Below are positions 56,455 through 64,000 of a stretch of 64,000 bases of DNA, piece by piece (within the stretch, counting starts at the first letter, position 1; the number at the start of each line of letters is the position of its first letter). A program made the position numbers and the translations under genes. Below the pieces are notes generated by a model. That model saw nothing but the letters and a program-made list of their open reading frames with translations. It was not told the origin of the DNA and made no database searches. The stretch comes from Pseudomonadota bacterium (GTDB taxonomy: Bacteria > Pseudomonadota > Gammaproteobacteria > Burkholderiales > Burkholderiaceae_C), in contig JAIUPH010000022.1 of assembly GCA_020161065.1 (NCBI GenBank), positions 23,613 to 87,612 of the forward strand. Direction: 5' to 3'.

Positions 56455-58266
56455 ATGGCCGAGAACGAGAGCTTCTTCCGCAAAGTGGTTCGCTTCGTCG
56501 CCAACCCGGCGACCGATTGGAACGAGCTGAGCTCGCGCCGCGACGAAGCGCGCGAGATGGAGCTGGAGAAGTCCGAGCTGAAGGCCATGATCGAGCGCAA
56601 GCGGCGCAACGACTTCGTGCGCAAGCGCGAATTCGACATGCTGCGCAAGGTGCGCCGCGAGGGCTTGTCGCCCGAACAGCTGGCCGCGCTGGGCAGTTCG
56701 TCGCGGCTCGACGACTCCGAGGTGCGCATGGTCGACGGCGACAGCAAGTCGTCGCGCACCGACGTCGTCAAGGCCAAGATCGACGAGATCGAGCAGCAGA
56801 TGACGGCCGAAACCAGCGGCTTCGCGCCGGTGTCGTCGGTGCCGCCGTCCTCGCGCAACAAGCCGGTGTACTTCGACCCGCAGCCGCCGCGCCCGCCGGC
56901 GCCGCCGTCGGCGCGCGTGCCGCTCGCTGCGCCGCAAGGCGTGCCGCTCGGCGCGTCCGGCGTCACGCCCGACATCGACCTCGGCGCCGAGCTGGTCGAC
57001 GACGACCGGCTGCCCGCGCTGCCACCGCTGCCGCCCGACCTCGACTTCCCGCCGCGCGCCGCGCCGGCGCCGGCGCCGACACCCCTGGCCGGCGGCCTGC
57101 CGCCGGCGCCGCGCCCGGCCACCGCCCACGCCATCGACGCGGTGGACTTCAACAGCCCGCTGGCGCTGGAGGTCAGCGAGGTCATGCACGACCCCGACCT
57201 CGACGAGCCGGTGATCGCCTTCGCGAATGCCGATTTCGACGGCTGCGAGCAGGCGCTGCAGCGCGTGACGCATGCCGGCGGCGCCCGCCACGACCATGCC
57301 GAGACCTGGCTGGTGCTGTTCGACCTGTACCGCGCCACCGGCCAGCAGGCGCGCTTCGAAAGCCTGGCGGTCGACTACGCGCAGCGCTTCGGCTGGTCGG
57401 CGCCGCAGTGGTATTCGCTGCCCAAGATGGTGGCCGACGCGGTGGCCGAAGACGCGCCGGTGCACGGCAGCAGCAGCGGCGGCGCCGTCGGCTGGACGGC
57501 GCCGGCCGAGCTGGACGCCGACGCCGTGGCGCGGCTGCGCTCGCAAACGCTGCAGATGCCGCTGCCCTGGGTCTTCGACTGGGAGCCGCTGCAGCGCGTG
57601 GACACCGACGCCGCCATGCAGCTCTCGACGCTGTTCCGCCTGTGGGCCGGGCAGCCGCTGGAGATGCGCTGGATTTCCGGCGAGCGGCTGTTCACCGTGT
57701 TGCAGGAAGCCGCGCCGAGCGGCATGCGCGACGCCGACCCCGCCTTCTGGCTGACGCGGCTGGATGCCTTGCGTTTGGTCAACCGCGTCGACCAGTTCGA
57801 CGAGACGGCCATCGACTACTGCGTGACCTACGAGGTCTCGCCGCCGTCGTGGGAGCCCACGCGCTGCAACGTGCGCATCAGCGCCTCGGCGCTGTCGACG
57901 CGGCAGCCGCAGACCTCGGGGCTGACCGAGCCCAGCGCCAGCTTCGTCGAATCCAGCCTGCTCGAAGGCACCGAGGTCGCCGACGGCGTGGCGGCGCTCG
58001 AACTGTCGGGCCAGCTGGTGGGCGACATCAGCGGCACGCTGTCGGCGCTGAACGCCGGCGTCGGCGCGGCATCGACCATCAGCGTGTCGTGCATGCGGCT
58101 GATCCGCGTCGACTTCATGGCCGCCGGCGACCTGCTGAACTGGGTGCTCGGCAAGAAGACCGAGAACCGCGCCGTCCACTTCGTCGACGCGCACCGCCTG
58201 GTGGCGCTGTTCTTCGGCGCCATGGGCATCAACGAGCACGCCCGGGTTCAGGTTCGCAAGAACTAG
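56455..58266 (+). CDS. STAS-domain protein of unknown function
   Basis: 603 residues from the ATG at 56455. N-terminal charged coiled coil ([23 protein letters not shown], then K/E-rich to about 90), a Pro-rich disordered linker (about 120-225), a TPR-like region ([16 protein letters not shown]..., resembling FimV tails), and a C-terminal domain with STAS/MlaB-like features ([35 protein letters not shown]) at about 505-585. Conserved upstream of hslV in the order. Possibly a signalling or scaffolding protein; not characterised to my knowledge. TACGAT ends ten bases before the ATG. Confidence 0.75.
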   Translation: MAENESFFRKVVRFVANPATDWNELSSRRDEAREMELEKSELKAMIERKRRNDFVRKREFDMLRKVRREGLSPEQLAALGSSSRLDDSEVRMVDGDSKSSRTDVVKAKIDEIEQQMTAETSGFAPVSSVPPSSRNKPVYFDPQPPRPPAPPSARVPLAAPQGVPLGASGVTPDIDLGAELVDDDRLPALPPLPPDLDFPPRAAPAPAPTPLAGGLPPAPRPATAHAIDAVDFNSPLALEVSEVMHDPDLDEPVIAFANADFDGCEQALQRVTHAGGARHDHAETWLVLFDLYRATGQQARFESLAVDYAQRFGWSAPQWYSLPKMVADAVAEDAPVHGSSSGGAVGWTAPAELDADAVARLRSQTLQMPLPWVFDWEPLQRVDTDAAMQLSTLFRLWAGQPLEMRWISGERLFTVLQEAAPSGMRDADPAFWLTRLDALRLVNRVDQFDETAIDYCVTYEVSPPSWEPTRCNVRISASALSTRQPQTSGLTEPSASFVESSLLEGTEVADGVAALELSGQLVGDISGTLSALNAGVGAASTISVSCMRLIRVDFMAAGDLLNWVLGKKTENRAVHFVDAHRLVALFFGAMGINEHARVQVRKN

Positions 58267-58321
58267 TCCCTCTCGGGTGGGCCTTGCAGATGGCGCGGGC
58301 AGCCCCATCTGCCATCACCCT

Positions 58322-58858
58322 ATGGAACCCTATCACGGCACCACCATCGTCAGCGTGCGGCGCGGCAAGCGCGTCGCGCTGGGCGGCGACGGCCAGGTCA
58401 CGCTTGGCAACATCGTCGTCAAGGCCAGCGCGCGCAAGGTGCGCAAGCTCTACCGCGACCAGGTGCTGGCCGGCTTCGCCGGCGCCACCGCCGATGCCTT
58501 CACGCTGTTCGAGCGCTTCGAGGCCAAGCTGGAGAAGCACCAGGGCCACCTGGTGCGCGCCGCCATCGAGCTGACCAAGGACTGGCGCACCGACCGCGTG
58601 CTGCGCCGCCTGGAGGCGATGCTGGCGGTGGCCGACGCCGAGGCCTCGCTGATCATCACCGGCAACGGCGACGTGCTGGAGCCCGAGCAAGGCATCGTCG
58701 CCATCGGCTCCGGCGGCGCCTTCGCGCAGGCCGCCGCGCGCGCGCTGCTCGACCACACCGAGATGCCGCCCGAGGCCATCGTCAAGCGCTCGCTGGAGAT
58801 CGCCGGCGACCTGTGCATCTACACCAACCAGAACCACGTGGTGGAGATTCTGGGATGA
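58322..58858 (+). CDS. hslV: ATP-dependent protease peptidase subunit HslV
   Basis: 178 residues from the ATG at 58322; MEPYHG is a short propeptide and T7 in [10 protein letters not shown] becomes the N-terminal nucleophile. GDGQVTLGN and [16 protein letters not shown] confirm the proteasome-type fold. HslV forms the 12-mer protease of HslUV, fed by HslU just downstream. Confidence 0.95.
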   Translation: MEPYHGTTIVSVRRGKRVALGGDGQVTLGNIVVKASARKVRKLYRDQVLAGFAGATADAFTLFERFEAKLEKHQGHLVRAAIELTKDWRTDRVLRRLEAMLAVADAEASLIITGNGDVLEPEQGIVAIGSGGAFAQAAARALLDHTEMPPEAIVKRSLEIAGDLCIYTNQNHVVEILG

Positions 58859-58888
58859 GCGCGATCCGGATCCCCCGGTCGCGCTCGC

Positions 58889-58926
58889 TCCCCCTCGGGG
58901 GGACGGCGCGCAGCGCCAAGGGGGTC
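58889..58926. repeat. Dispersed GC-palindromic repeat between hslV and hslU
   Basis: TCCCCCTCGGGGGGACGGCG, then CAGCGCCAAGGGGGTCG. Same element order as copies inside ivd and between glyS and gmhB. Its AAGGGGGTC end supplies purines just before the hslU ATG, so it may double as ribosome binding site. Confidence 0.65.
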
Positions 58927-58931
58927 GAAGA

Positions 58932-60275
58932 ATGAGCGCACAGTCGATGACGCCCTCGGAAATCGTCTCCGAACTCGACCGCCACATCGTCGGCCAGCAC
59001 AAGGCCAAGCGCGCGGTGGCCATCGCCTTGCGCAACCGCTGGCGACGCCAGCAGGTCGACGAGAAGCTGCGCGCCGAGATCACGCCCAAGAACATCCTGA
59101 TGATCGGCCCCACCGGCGTCGGCAAGACCGAGATCGCGCGCCGCCTGGCGCGGCTGGCCGACGCGCCTTTCGTCAAGGTCGAGGCGACCAAGTTCACCGA
59201 GGTGGGCTACGTCGGCAAGGACGTCGACGCCATCATCCGCGACCTGATGGAAGTGGCCGTCAAGCAGGAGCGCGAGCGCCAGATGCGCGCCAAGGGCGCG
59301 CTGGCGGAAGACGCCGCCGAAGAGCGCATCCTCGACCTGCTGGTGCCGCCGCCGCGCAGCGTGGGCTTCGGCAGCGGCGAAGCGCCACCGGCCGCCGACA
59401 ACACGGCGCGCCAGGTGATGCGCAAGCGCCTGCGCGAAGGCGCGCTCGACGACAAGGAACTCGAGATCGACCTCGCCGAGCCGCGGCCGTCGCTGGAGAT
59501 CCTGGGCCCGCAGGGCATGGAAGAGATGGCCGAGCAGTTGAAGGGCCTGTTCTCGCAGATGGGCCAAGGCAAGCGCAAGACGCGCAAGCTGCCGATCGGC
59601 CAGGCGCGCCGGCTGCTGGTCGACGAAGAGGCGGGCAAGCTGGTCAACGAAGAGCAGATCCGCAGCGCCGCGCTGGCGCAGGCCGAGGCCAACGGCATCG
59701 TCTTCATCGACGAGATCGACAAGGTGGCCAGCCGCAGCGAGGTGGGCGGCGCCGACGTCAGCCGCCAGGGCGTGCAGCGCGACCTGCTGCCGCTGGTGGA
59801 AGGCACCAGCGTCAACACCAAGTACGGCATGGTCAGGACCGACCACATCCTGTTCATCGCCAGCGGCGCCTTCCACCTGTCCAAGCCCAGCGACCTGATC
59901 CCCGAGCTGCAGGGCCGCTTCCCGATCCGCGTGGAGCTGGATTCGCTGTCGGTCGACGACTTCGAGGCCATCCTGACGCGCCGCGAGGCCAGCCTGGTGG
60001 CGCAGTACCAAGCGCTGCTGGCCACCGAAGGCGTGACGCTGCAGATCACGCCCGAGGCGGTGCGCCGCCTGGCGCAGATCGCCTGCGACGTCAACGAGCG
60101 CACCGAGAACATCGGCGCGCGCCGCCTGGCGACGGTGATGGAGCGGCTGCTCGACGAGGTGAGCTTCGACGCGCCCAACCGCAGCGGGCAGACGATCGCG
60201 CTCGATGCGGCGGCCGTCGACGCCAAGCTGGCCGAGTTGGCGCGCAACGAGGACTTGTCGCGCTACATCTTGTAG
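58932..60275 (+). CDS. hslU: ATP-dependent protease ATPase subunit HslU
   Basis: 447-residue AAA+ unfoldase. Walker [10 protein letters not shown], Walker [14 protein letters not shown], pore loop GYVGKD, and the C-terminal sensor-2 region [16 protein letters not shown] ending DLSRYIL, the tail that docks HslV. The I-domain (about 110-235) is present. It starts 73 bases after hslV, separated by a repeat. Confidence 0.97.
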   Translation: MSAQSMTPSEIVSELDRHIVGQHKAKRAVAIALRNRWRRQQVDEKLRAEITPKNILMIGPTGVGKTEIARRLARLADAPFVKVEATKFTEVGYVGKDVDAIIRDLMEVAVKQERERQMRAKGALAEDAAEERILDLLVPPPRSVGFGSGEAPPAADNTARQVMRKRLREGALDDKELEIDLAEPRPSLEILGPQGMEEMAEQLKGLFSQMGQGKRKTRKLPIGQARRLLVDEEAGKLVNEEQIRSAALAQAEANGIVFIDEIDKVASRSEVGGADVSRQGVQRDLLPLVEGTSVNTKYGMVRTDHILFIASGAFHLSKPSDLIPELQGRFPIRVELDSLSVDDFEAILTRREASLVAQYQALLATEGVTLQITPEAVRRLAQIACDVNERTENIGARRLATVMERLLDEVSFDAPNRSGQTIALDAAAVDAKLAELARNEDLSRYIL

Positions 60276-60279
60276 GTCG

Positions 60280-61047
60280 TCACAGCGCCATGCGCCTTGC
60301 CTGGATCGCCAGCAGCCCTTCGAACAGCAAGGTGTCGGCGATCTCGAACGGCAGCTCCAGCGTCGGCGCCAGCTTGGGCGCGGCGCCGCCGGCCATCAGC
60401 AGCAGCGGCGCCTGAGCGCAGTGCCGCTGCAGGCGGCGCTGCTGGCGTTCGATGGCGCCGGCGATGGCGTTGGCGCCGCCGCTCATCAGCGCGTCGCTGG
60501 TGTTGGTGGGAAAGTCCACCACGTCGCCGGTGGGTACGCGCAGGCCGGCGGTGCCGTGCTCCAGCGCCTTCAGCATCAGCCCGAAGCCGGGCAGGATCAG
60601 CCCGCCCAGGAAGCGGCCTTCGGCGTCCAGCGCGTCCACCGTCACCGCGGTGCCCACCATCACCACCAGCGCCGGGCGCGGCGCGCCGCCGGCCTGCGCG
60701 CGCTGGCGCGCGCCGACCAGCGCCACCCAGCGGTCGGCGCCCAGCCGGTGCGGGTGTTCGTAGCCGTTGACGACGCCGGCGTCGTGCGCGCCGGGCACCA
60801 CCCAGCGCGGCTCCAGGTCCCACAGCTCCATCTGCTGCTCGACGCGGCGGCGCACCGCATCGCCGGCGACGATGCAGCCGAGCATCGACTCGGGCGCCGG
60901 CAGCGCCTTCCACTCGCCGTCGGCCAGCTCGTCGATGGCCTCCAGGAACGCCGCGCCGTGCCGCAGCAGCCGCGCGCCCGGGCGGCCGTGGTCGTAGAGC
61001 GCCCATTTCAGGCGGGTGTTGCCGGTGTCGATGGCGAGGAACGTCAT
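60280..61047 (-). CDS. coaX: Type III pantothenate kinase
   Basis: 255 residues from the ATG at 61047 ([15 protein letters not shown]); an earlier in-frame ATG at 61137 adds a non-conserved leader. ASKHA phosphate motifs: [16 protein letters not shown] and [11 protein letters not shown]. Catalyses the first step of coenzyme A synthesis. The usual partner birA is absent here. Divergent from icmF, separated by 138 bases including a LiuR-type operator. Confidence 0.93.
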   Translation of the reverse strand: MTFLAIDTGNTRLKWALYDHGRPGARLLRHGAAFLEAIDELADGEWKALPAPESMLGCIVAGDAVRRRVEQQMELWDLEPRWVVPGAHDAGVVNGYEHPHRLGADRWVALVGARQRAQAGGAPRPALVVMVGTAVTVDALDAEGRFLGGLILPGFGLMLKALEHGTAGLRVPTGDVVDFPTNTSDALMSGGANAIAGAIERQQRRLQRHCAQAPLLLMAGGAAPKLAPTLELPFEIADTLLFEGLLAIQARRMAL

Positions 61048-61146
61048 GCCACCAGCGTAGCAGCGGCCGGTCGCGTGCGGGTAAACCATGAGGTTGACGC
61101 GCCAGCACGTCAGCCTTGCCACAGCCGCCGCTGGCATGATCGGCCG

Positions 61147-61170
61147 ATTGACGTTAACGTAAACGTCAAT
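61147..61170. promoter_or_regulatory. LiuR-type operator upstream of icmF
   Basis: Near-perfect 24-base palindrome, half-sites ATTGACGTT and AACGTCAAT around an ACGT centre (two mismatched pairs). It ends 15 bases before the icmF ATG and matches the liuR site at 21 of 24 positions. Confidence 0.82.
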
Positions 61171-61185
61171 TCACCGAGCCTCGCC

Positions 61186-64000
61186 ATGACCGACCTGTCC
61201 GCTGAAGCCCGAGCCCTGGCCGACTACCGCCCACAGCACAAGGTGCGCTTCGTCACCGCCGCGTCGCTGTTCGACGGCCACGACGCGGCGATCAACATCA
61301 TGCGCCGCATCCTGCAGAGCATGGGCGTGGAGGTGATCCACCTGGGCCACAACCGCTCGGTCGACGAGGTCGTCACCGCGGCGCTGCAGGAAGACGTGCA
61401 AGGCATCGCGATCAGCAGCTACCAGGGCGGCCACGTCGAGTACTTCAAGTACATGGTCGACCTGCTGCGCCAGCGCGGCGGTGCCCACGTGCAGGTGTTC
61501 GGCGGCGGCGGCGGCGTCATCGTGCCGGCCGAGATCCGCGAGCTGCACGACTACGGCGTCGGCCGCATCTACAGCCCCGAAGACGGCCAGCGCATGGGCC
61601 TGCAGGGCATGATCGGCGAGATGGTGATGCGCTGCGACGTCGACCTGTCGCCGCACGCCCCGAAAGACGCCGCCGCGCTGCAAGGCCACACCGAGGCCGC
61701 CTGGCGCGCCCTCGCCCAGGCCATCACCGCACTGGAAAACGGCAAGGCTTCGGCCGAGCTGAAGGCCTCGCTCGCGGACGCCGCCGCGGGCCGTTCGATT
61801 CCGGTGTTAGGCATCACCGGCACCGGCGGCGCGGGCAAGAGCAGCCTGACCGACGAGCTGATCCGCCGCCTGCGGCTGGACCAGAACGACGGCTTGCGCG
61901 TGGGCGTGATCAGCATCGACCCCAGCCGGCGCAAGAGCGGCGGCGCGCTGCTCGGCGACCGAATCCGGATGAACGCGATCAGCCCGTGGCAAAACGGCCC
62001 GCGCGTGTTCATGCGATCGCTGGCCACGCGCGACTTCGGCAGCGAGATCAGCCAGGCGCTGCCCGACGTGGTGACCGCCTGCAAGGCCGCCGGCTTCGAC
62101 CTGATCGTCGTCGAGACCTCGGGCATCGGCCAGGGCGACGCCGCCATCGTGCCGCTGGTCGACGTGCCGCTGTACGTGATGACGCCCGAGTTCGGCGCCG
62201 CCAGCCAGCTGGAGAAGATCGACATGCTCGACTTCGCCGAGTTCGTGGCCATCAACAAGTTCGACCGCAAGGGCGCCGCCGACGCGCTGCGCGACGTGGC
62301 CAAGCAGGTGCAGCGCAACAAGGAGGCGTTCAAGACGCCGCCTGAAGCGATGCCGGTGTTCGGCACCATGGCCAGCCGCTTCAACGACGACGGCGTGACC
62401 GCGCTGTACCAGGCGCTGCGCCCGCGGCTGGCCGAGCTGGGGTTGGCGCTCGGCGAAGGCCGCCTGCCCGTGGTCCACACCCGCCACAGCACGCACCAGA
62501 CGCCCATCGTGCCCGGCGCACGCGTGCGCTACCTGGCCGACATCGCCGACACCGTGCGCGGCTACAAGGCGCGCGCGCGCGAGCAGTCGCGCATCGCGCG
62601 CGAGTTGCAGCAGCTCCGCGAAAGCAAGCGCATGCTGGCCGAGCGCGCCTACCCCGAGCATGGCGACATGAACCTGCGGGCGAGCGAGACGCTGGACTTC
62701 CTGGTCGCCGAGCGCGCCGCCAAGCTCGACCCGCAGGCCAAGAAGCTGCTGATGATGTGGCCCGAGATGCAAAAGGCCTACGCCGGCGACGAGTACGTGG
62801 TGAAGATCCGCGACAAGGAGATCCGCACCGGCCTCGTGCACACCACGCTCAGCCGCAACAAGATCCGCAAGGTGGCGCTGCCGGCCTACGAGGACCACGG
62901 CGAGTTGCTGAAGTGGCTGATGCTGGAGAACGTGCCCGGCAGCTTCCCCTACACCGCCGGCGTGTTCGCCTTCAAGCGCGAGAACGAGGACCCCACGCGC
63001 ATGTTCGCCGGCGAGGGCGACGCCTTCCGCACCAACCGCCGCTTCAAGCTGGTGAGCGAGGGGATGCCGGCCAAGCGACTGTCGACCGCCTTCGACTCGG
63101 TCACGCTGTACGGCAACGATCCCGACCTGCGGCCCGACATCTACGGCAAGGTGGGCAACTCGGGCGTCAGCATCGCGACGCTCGACGACCTCAAGGTGCT
63201 GTACTCGGGCTTCGACCTGTGCAGCCCCAGCACCTCGGTCAGCATGACCATCAACGGCCCGGCGCCCAGCATCCTGGCGATGTTCATGAACGCCGCCATC
63301 GACCAGCAGCTCGACAAGTTCAAGGCCGACAACGGCCGCGGGCCGACCGACGACGAGGCGGCCAAGATCCGCGCCTGGACGCTGGCCAACGTGCGCGGCA
63401 CCGTGCAGGCCGACATCCTGAAGGAAGACCAGGGCCAGAACACCTGCATCTTCTCCACCGAGTTCAGCCTGAAGGTGATGGGCGACATCGCCGAGTACTT
63501 CGTGCACCACGACGTGCGCAACTTCTATTCCGTCTCGATCAGCGGTTATCACATCGCCGAGGCCGGCGCCAACCCGATCAGCCAGCTCGCGTTCACGCTG
63601 TCCAACGGCTTCACCTTCGTCGAGGCGTATCTCGCGCGCGGCATGCACGTCGACGACTTCGCGCCCAACCTCTCTTTCTTCTTCAGCAACGGCATGGACC
63701 CCGAGTACACCGTGCTCGGCCGCGTGGCGCGGCGCATCTGGTCGGTGGCGATGCGCGACCGCTACGGCGCCAACGAGCGCAGCCAGAAGCTGAAGTACCA
63801 CATCCAGACCAGCGGCCGCAGCCTGCACGCGCAGGAGATCGCCTTCAACGACATCCGCACCACGCTGCAGGCGCTGATCGCGATCTACGACAACTGCAAC
63901 AGCCTGCACACCAACGCCTACGACGAGGCGATCACCACGCCCACCGAAGAAAGCGTGCGCCGCGCGATGGCGATCCAGCTCATCATCAACCGCGAGTGGG
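61186..64000 (+). CDS. icmF: Fused isobutyryl-CoA mutase/G-protein chaperone (cut by window end)
   Basis: About 938 codons in view of an expected ~1,090. Order: B12-binding domain with D30-G-H32-D (DxHxxG-type) and GGGGGVIVP; a MeaI-type GTPase with P-loop GTGGAGKSS (about 211-219) and NKFD; then the mutase TIM barrel ([47 protein letters not shown]). IcmF interconverts isobutyryl-CoA and n-butyryl-CoA, and in relatives isovaleryl-CoA and pivalyl-CoA. The operator just upstream links it to leucine/isovalerate regulation. Start ATG at 61186. Methylmalonyl-CoA mutase-like use cannot be excluded. Confidence 0.93.
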   Translation, partial: MTDLSAEARALADYRPQHKVRFVTAASLFDGHDAAINIMRRILQSMGVEVIHLGHNRSVDEVVTAALQEDVQGIAISSYQGGHVEYFKYMVDLLRQRGGAHVQVFGGGGGVIVPAEIRELHDYGVGRIYSPEDGQRMGLQGMIGEMVMRCDVDLSPHAPKDAAALQGHTEAAWRALAQAITALENGKASAELKASLADAAAGRSIPVLGITGTGGAGKSSLTDELIRRLRLDQNDGLRVGVISIDPSRRKSGGALLGDRIRMNAISPWQNGPRVFMRSLATRDFGSEISQALPDVVTACKAAGFDLIVVETSGIGQGDAAIVPLVDVPLYVMTPEFGAASQLEKIDMLDFAEFVAINKFDRKGAADALRDVAKQVQRNKEAFKTPPEAMPVFGTMASRFNDDGVTALYQALRPRLAELGLALGEGRLPVVHTRHSTHQTPIVPGARVRYLADIADTVRGYKARAREQSRIARELQQLRESKRMLAERAYPEHGDMNLRASETLDFLVAERAAKLDPQAKKLLMMWPEMQKAYAGDEYVVKIRDKEIRTGLVHTTLSRNKIRKVALPAYEDHGELLKWLMLENVPGSFPYTAGVFAFKRENEDPTRMFAGEGDAFRTNRRFKLVSEGMPAKRLSTAFDSVTLYGNDPDLRPDIYGKVGNSGVSIATLDDLKVLYSGFDLCSPSTSVSMTINGPAPSILAMFMNAAIDQQLDKFKADNGRGPTDDEAAKIRAWTLANVRGTVQADILKEDQGQNTCIFSTEFSLKVMGDIAEYFVHHDVRNFYSVSISGYHIAEAGANPISQLAFTLSNGFTFVEAYLARGMHVDDFAPNLSFFFSNGMDPEYTVLGRVARRIWSVAMRDRYGANERSQKLKYHIQTSGRSLHAQEIAFNDIRTTLQALIAIYDNCNSLHTNAYDEAITTPTEESVRRAMAIQLIINREW

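Overview
The window looks like chromosome of a high-GC betaproteobacterium of the order Burkholderiales, probably near the Rubrivivax/Leptothrix/Aquincola/Methylibium group. The basis is uniformly GC-rich codon use and gene sets and orders typical of that order: DUF1840 plus histidine phosphatase, cobW-dksA-STAS-hslV-hslU, glyQ-glyS-gmhB-plsC, and dacC-dat-ybeD. Nearly all of it is protein coding. I saw no rRNA, tRNA, CRISPR array, phage or insertion sequence. No taxonomic search was possible, so placement below the order is inference.

Layout. 1-2970: trehalose synthesis (otsA partial, otsB) and a MarR regulator. 2983-7478 (minus): class II aldolase, a CbiM-like membrane protein, a DMT exporter, CorA and HemB. 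7479-7803: an intergenic stretch with a candidate small RNA ending in a strong intrinsic terminator. 7804-10381: HemJ, VanZ-like protein, 2Fe-2S ferredoxin, alpha/beta hydrolase. 10422-14246: a D-amino-acid block (D,D-carboxypeptidase, N-acyl-D-amino-acid deacylase, D-amino-acid transaminase, YbeD). 14230-16337 (minus): Sel1 protein, YbeY, PhoH. 16439-19030: a 7TM sensor kinase with its NarL-type response regulator. 19034-24985: a thiolase, two c-di-GMP proteins (HD-GYP and PAS-GGDEF-EAL), DUF1840 and a phosphatase. 25004-31559 (minus): a 45-residue membrane protein and a complete minor-pilin/PilY1 operon. 31872-33608: an exported Gln-rich protein and RuvB. 33643-38725: a probable copper-handling cluster. 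38738-44507: an enoyl-CoA hydratase facing a minus-strand run LiuR - isovaleryl-CoA dehydrogenase - K+ channel - carbonic anhydrase - AceK. 44739-54241 (minus): YgjP-like protease, DUF4397 lipoprotein, PlsC, GmhB, GlyS, GlyQ, Lnt, CorC. 54365-60275 (plus): a duplicated cobW start, CobW GTPase, DksA, STAS protein, HslV, HslU. 60280-64000: CoaX and, divergently, the fused isobutyryl-CoA mutase IcmF, cut by the window end.

How the parts connect. Two nearly identical palindromes, one before the LiuR regulator gene and one before icmF 17 kb away, suggest one MerR-type regulator controls leucine/isovalerate breakdown and acyl-CoA mutase. The LiuR transcript may also carry carbonic anhydrase (bicarbonate for carboxylases) and AceK (glyoxylate-shunt switch). 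The copper cluster combines a DUF2946 protein, a TonB receptor, a CxCC-containing beta-propeller, a thioredoxin-like protein and a PCuAC chaperone.

Points most worth a second look: the hemB-hemJ small RNA; the LiuR/IcmF operator pair; a dispersed palindromic repeat lying in frame inside isovaleryl-CoA dehydrogenase; a duplicated cobW 5' end joined to a cloverleaf-like palindromic element; a low-GC patch at the start of glyS; and a GmhB homologue lacking its nucleophilic aspartate.
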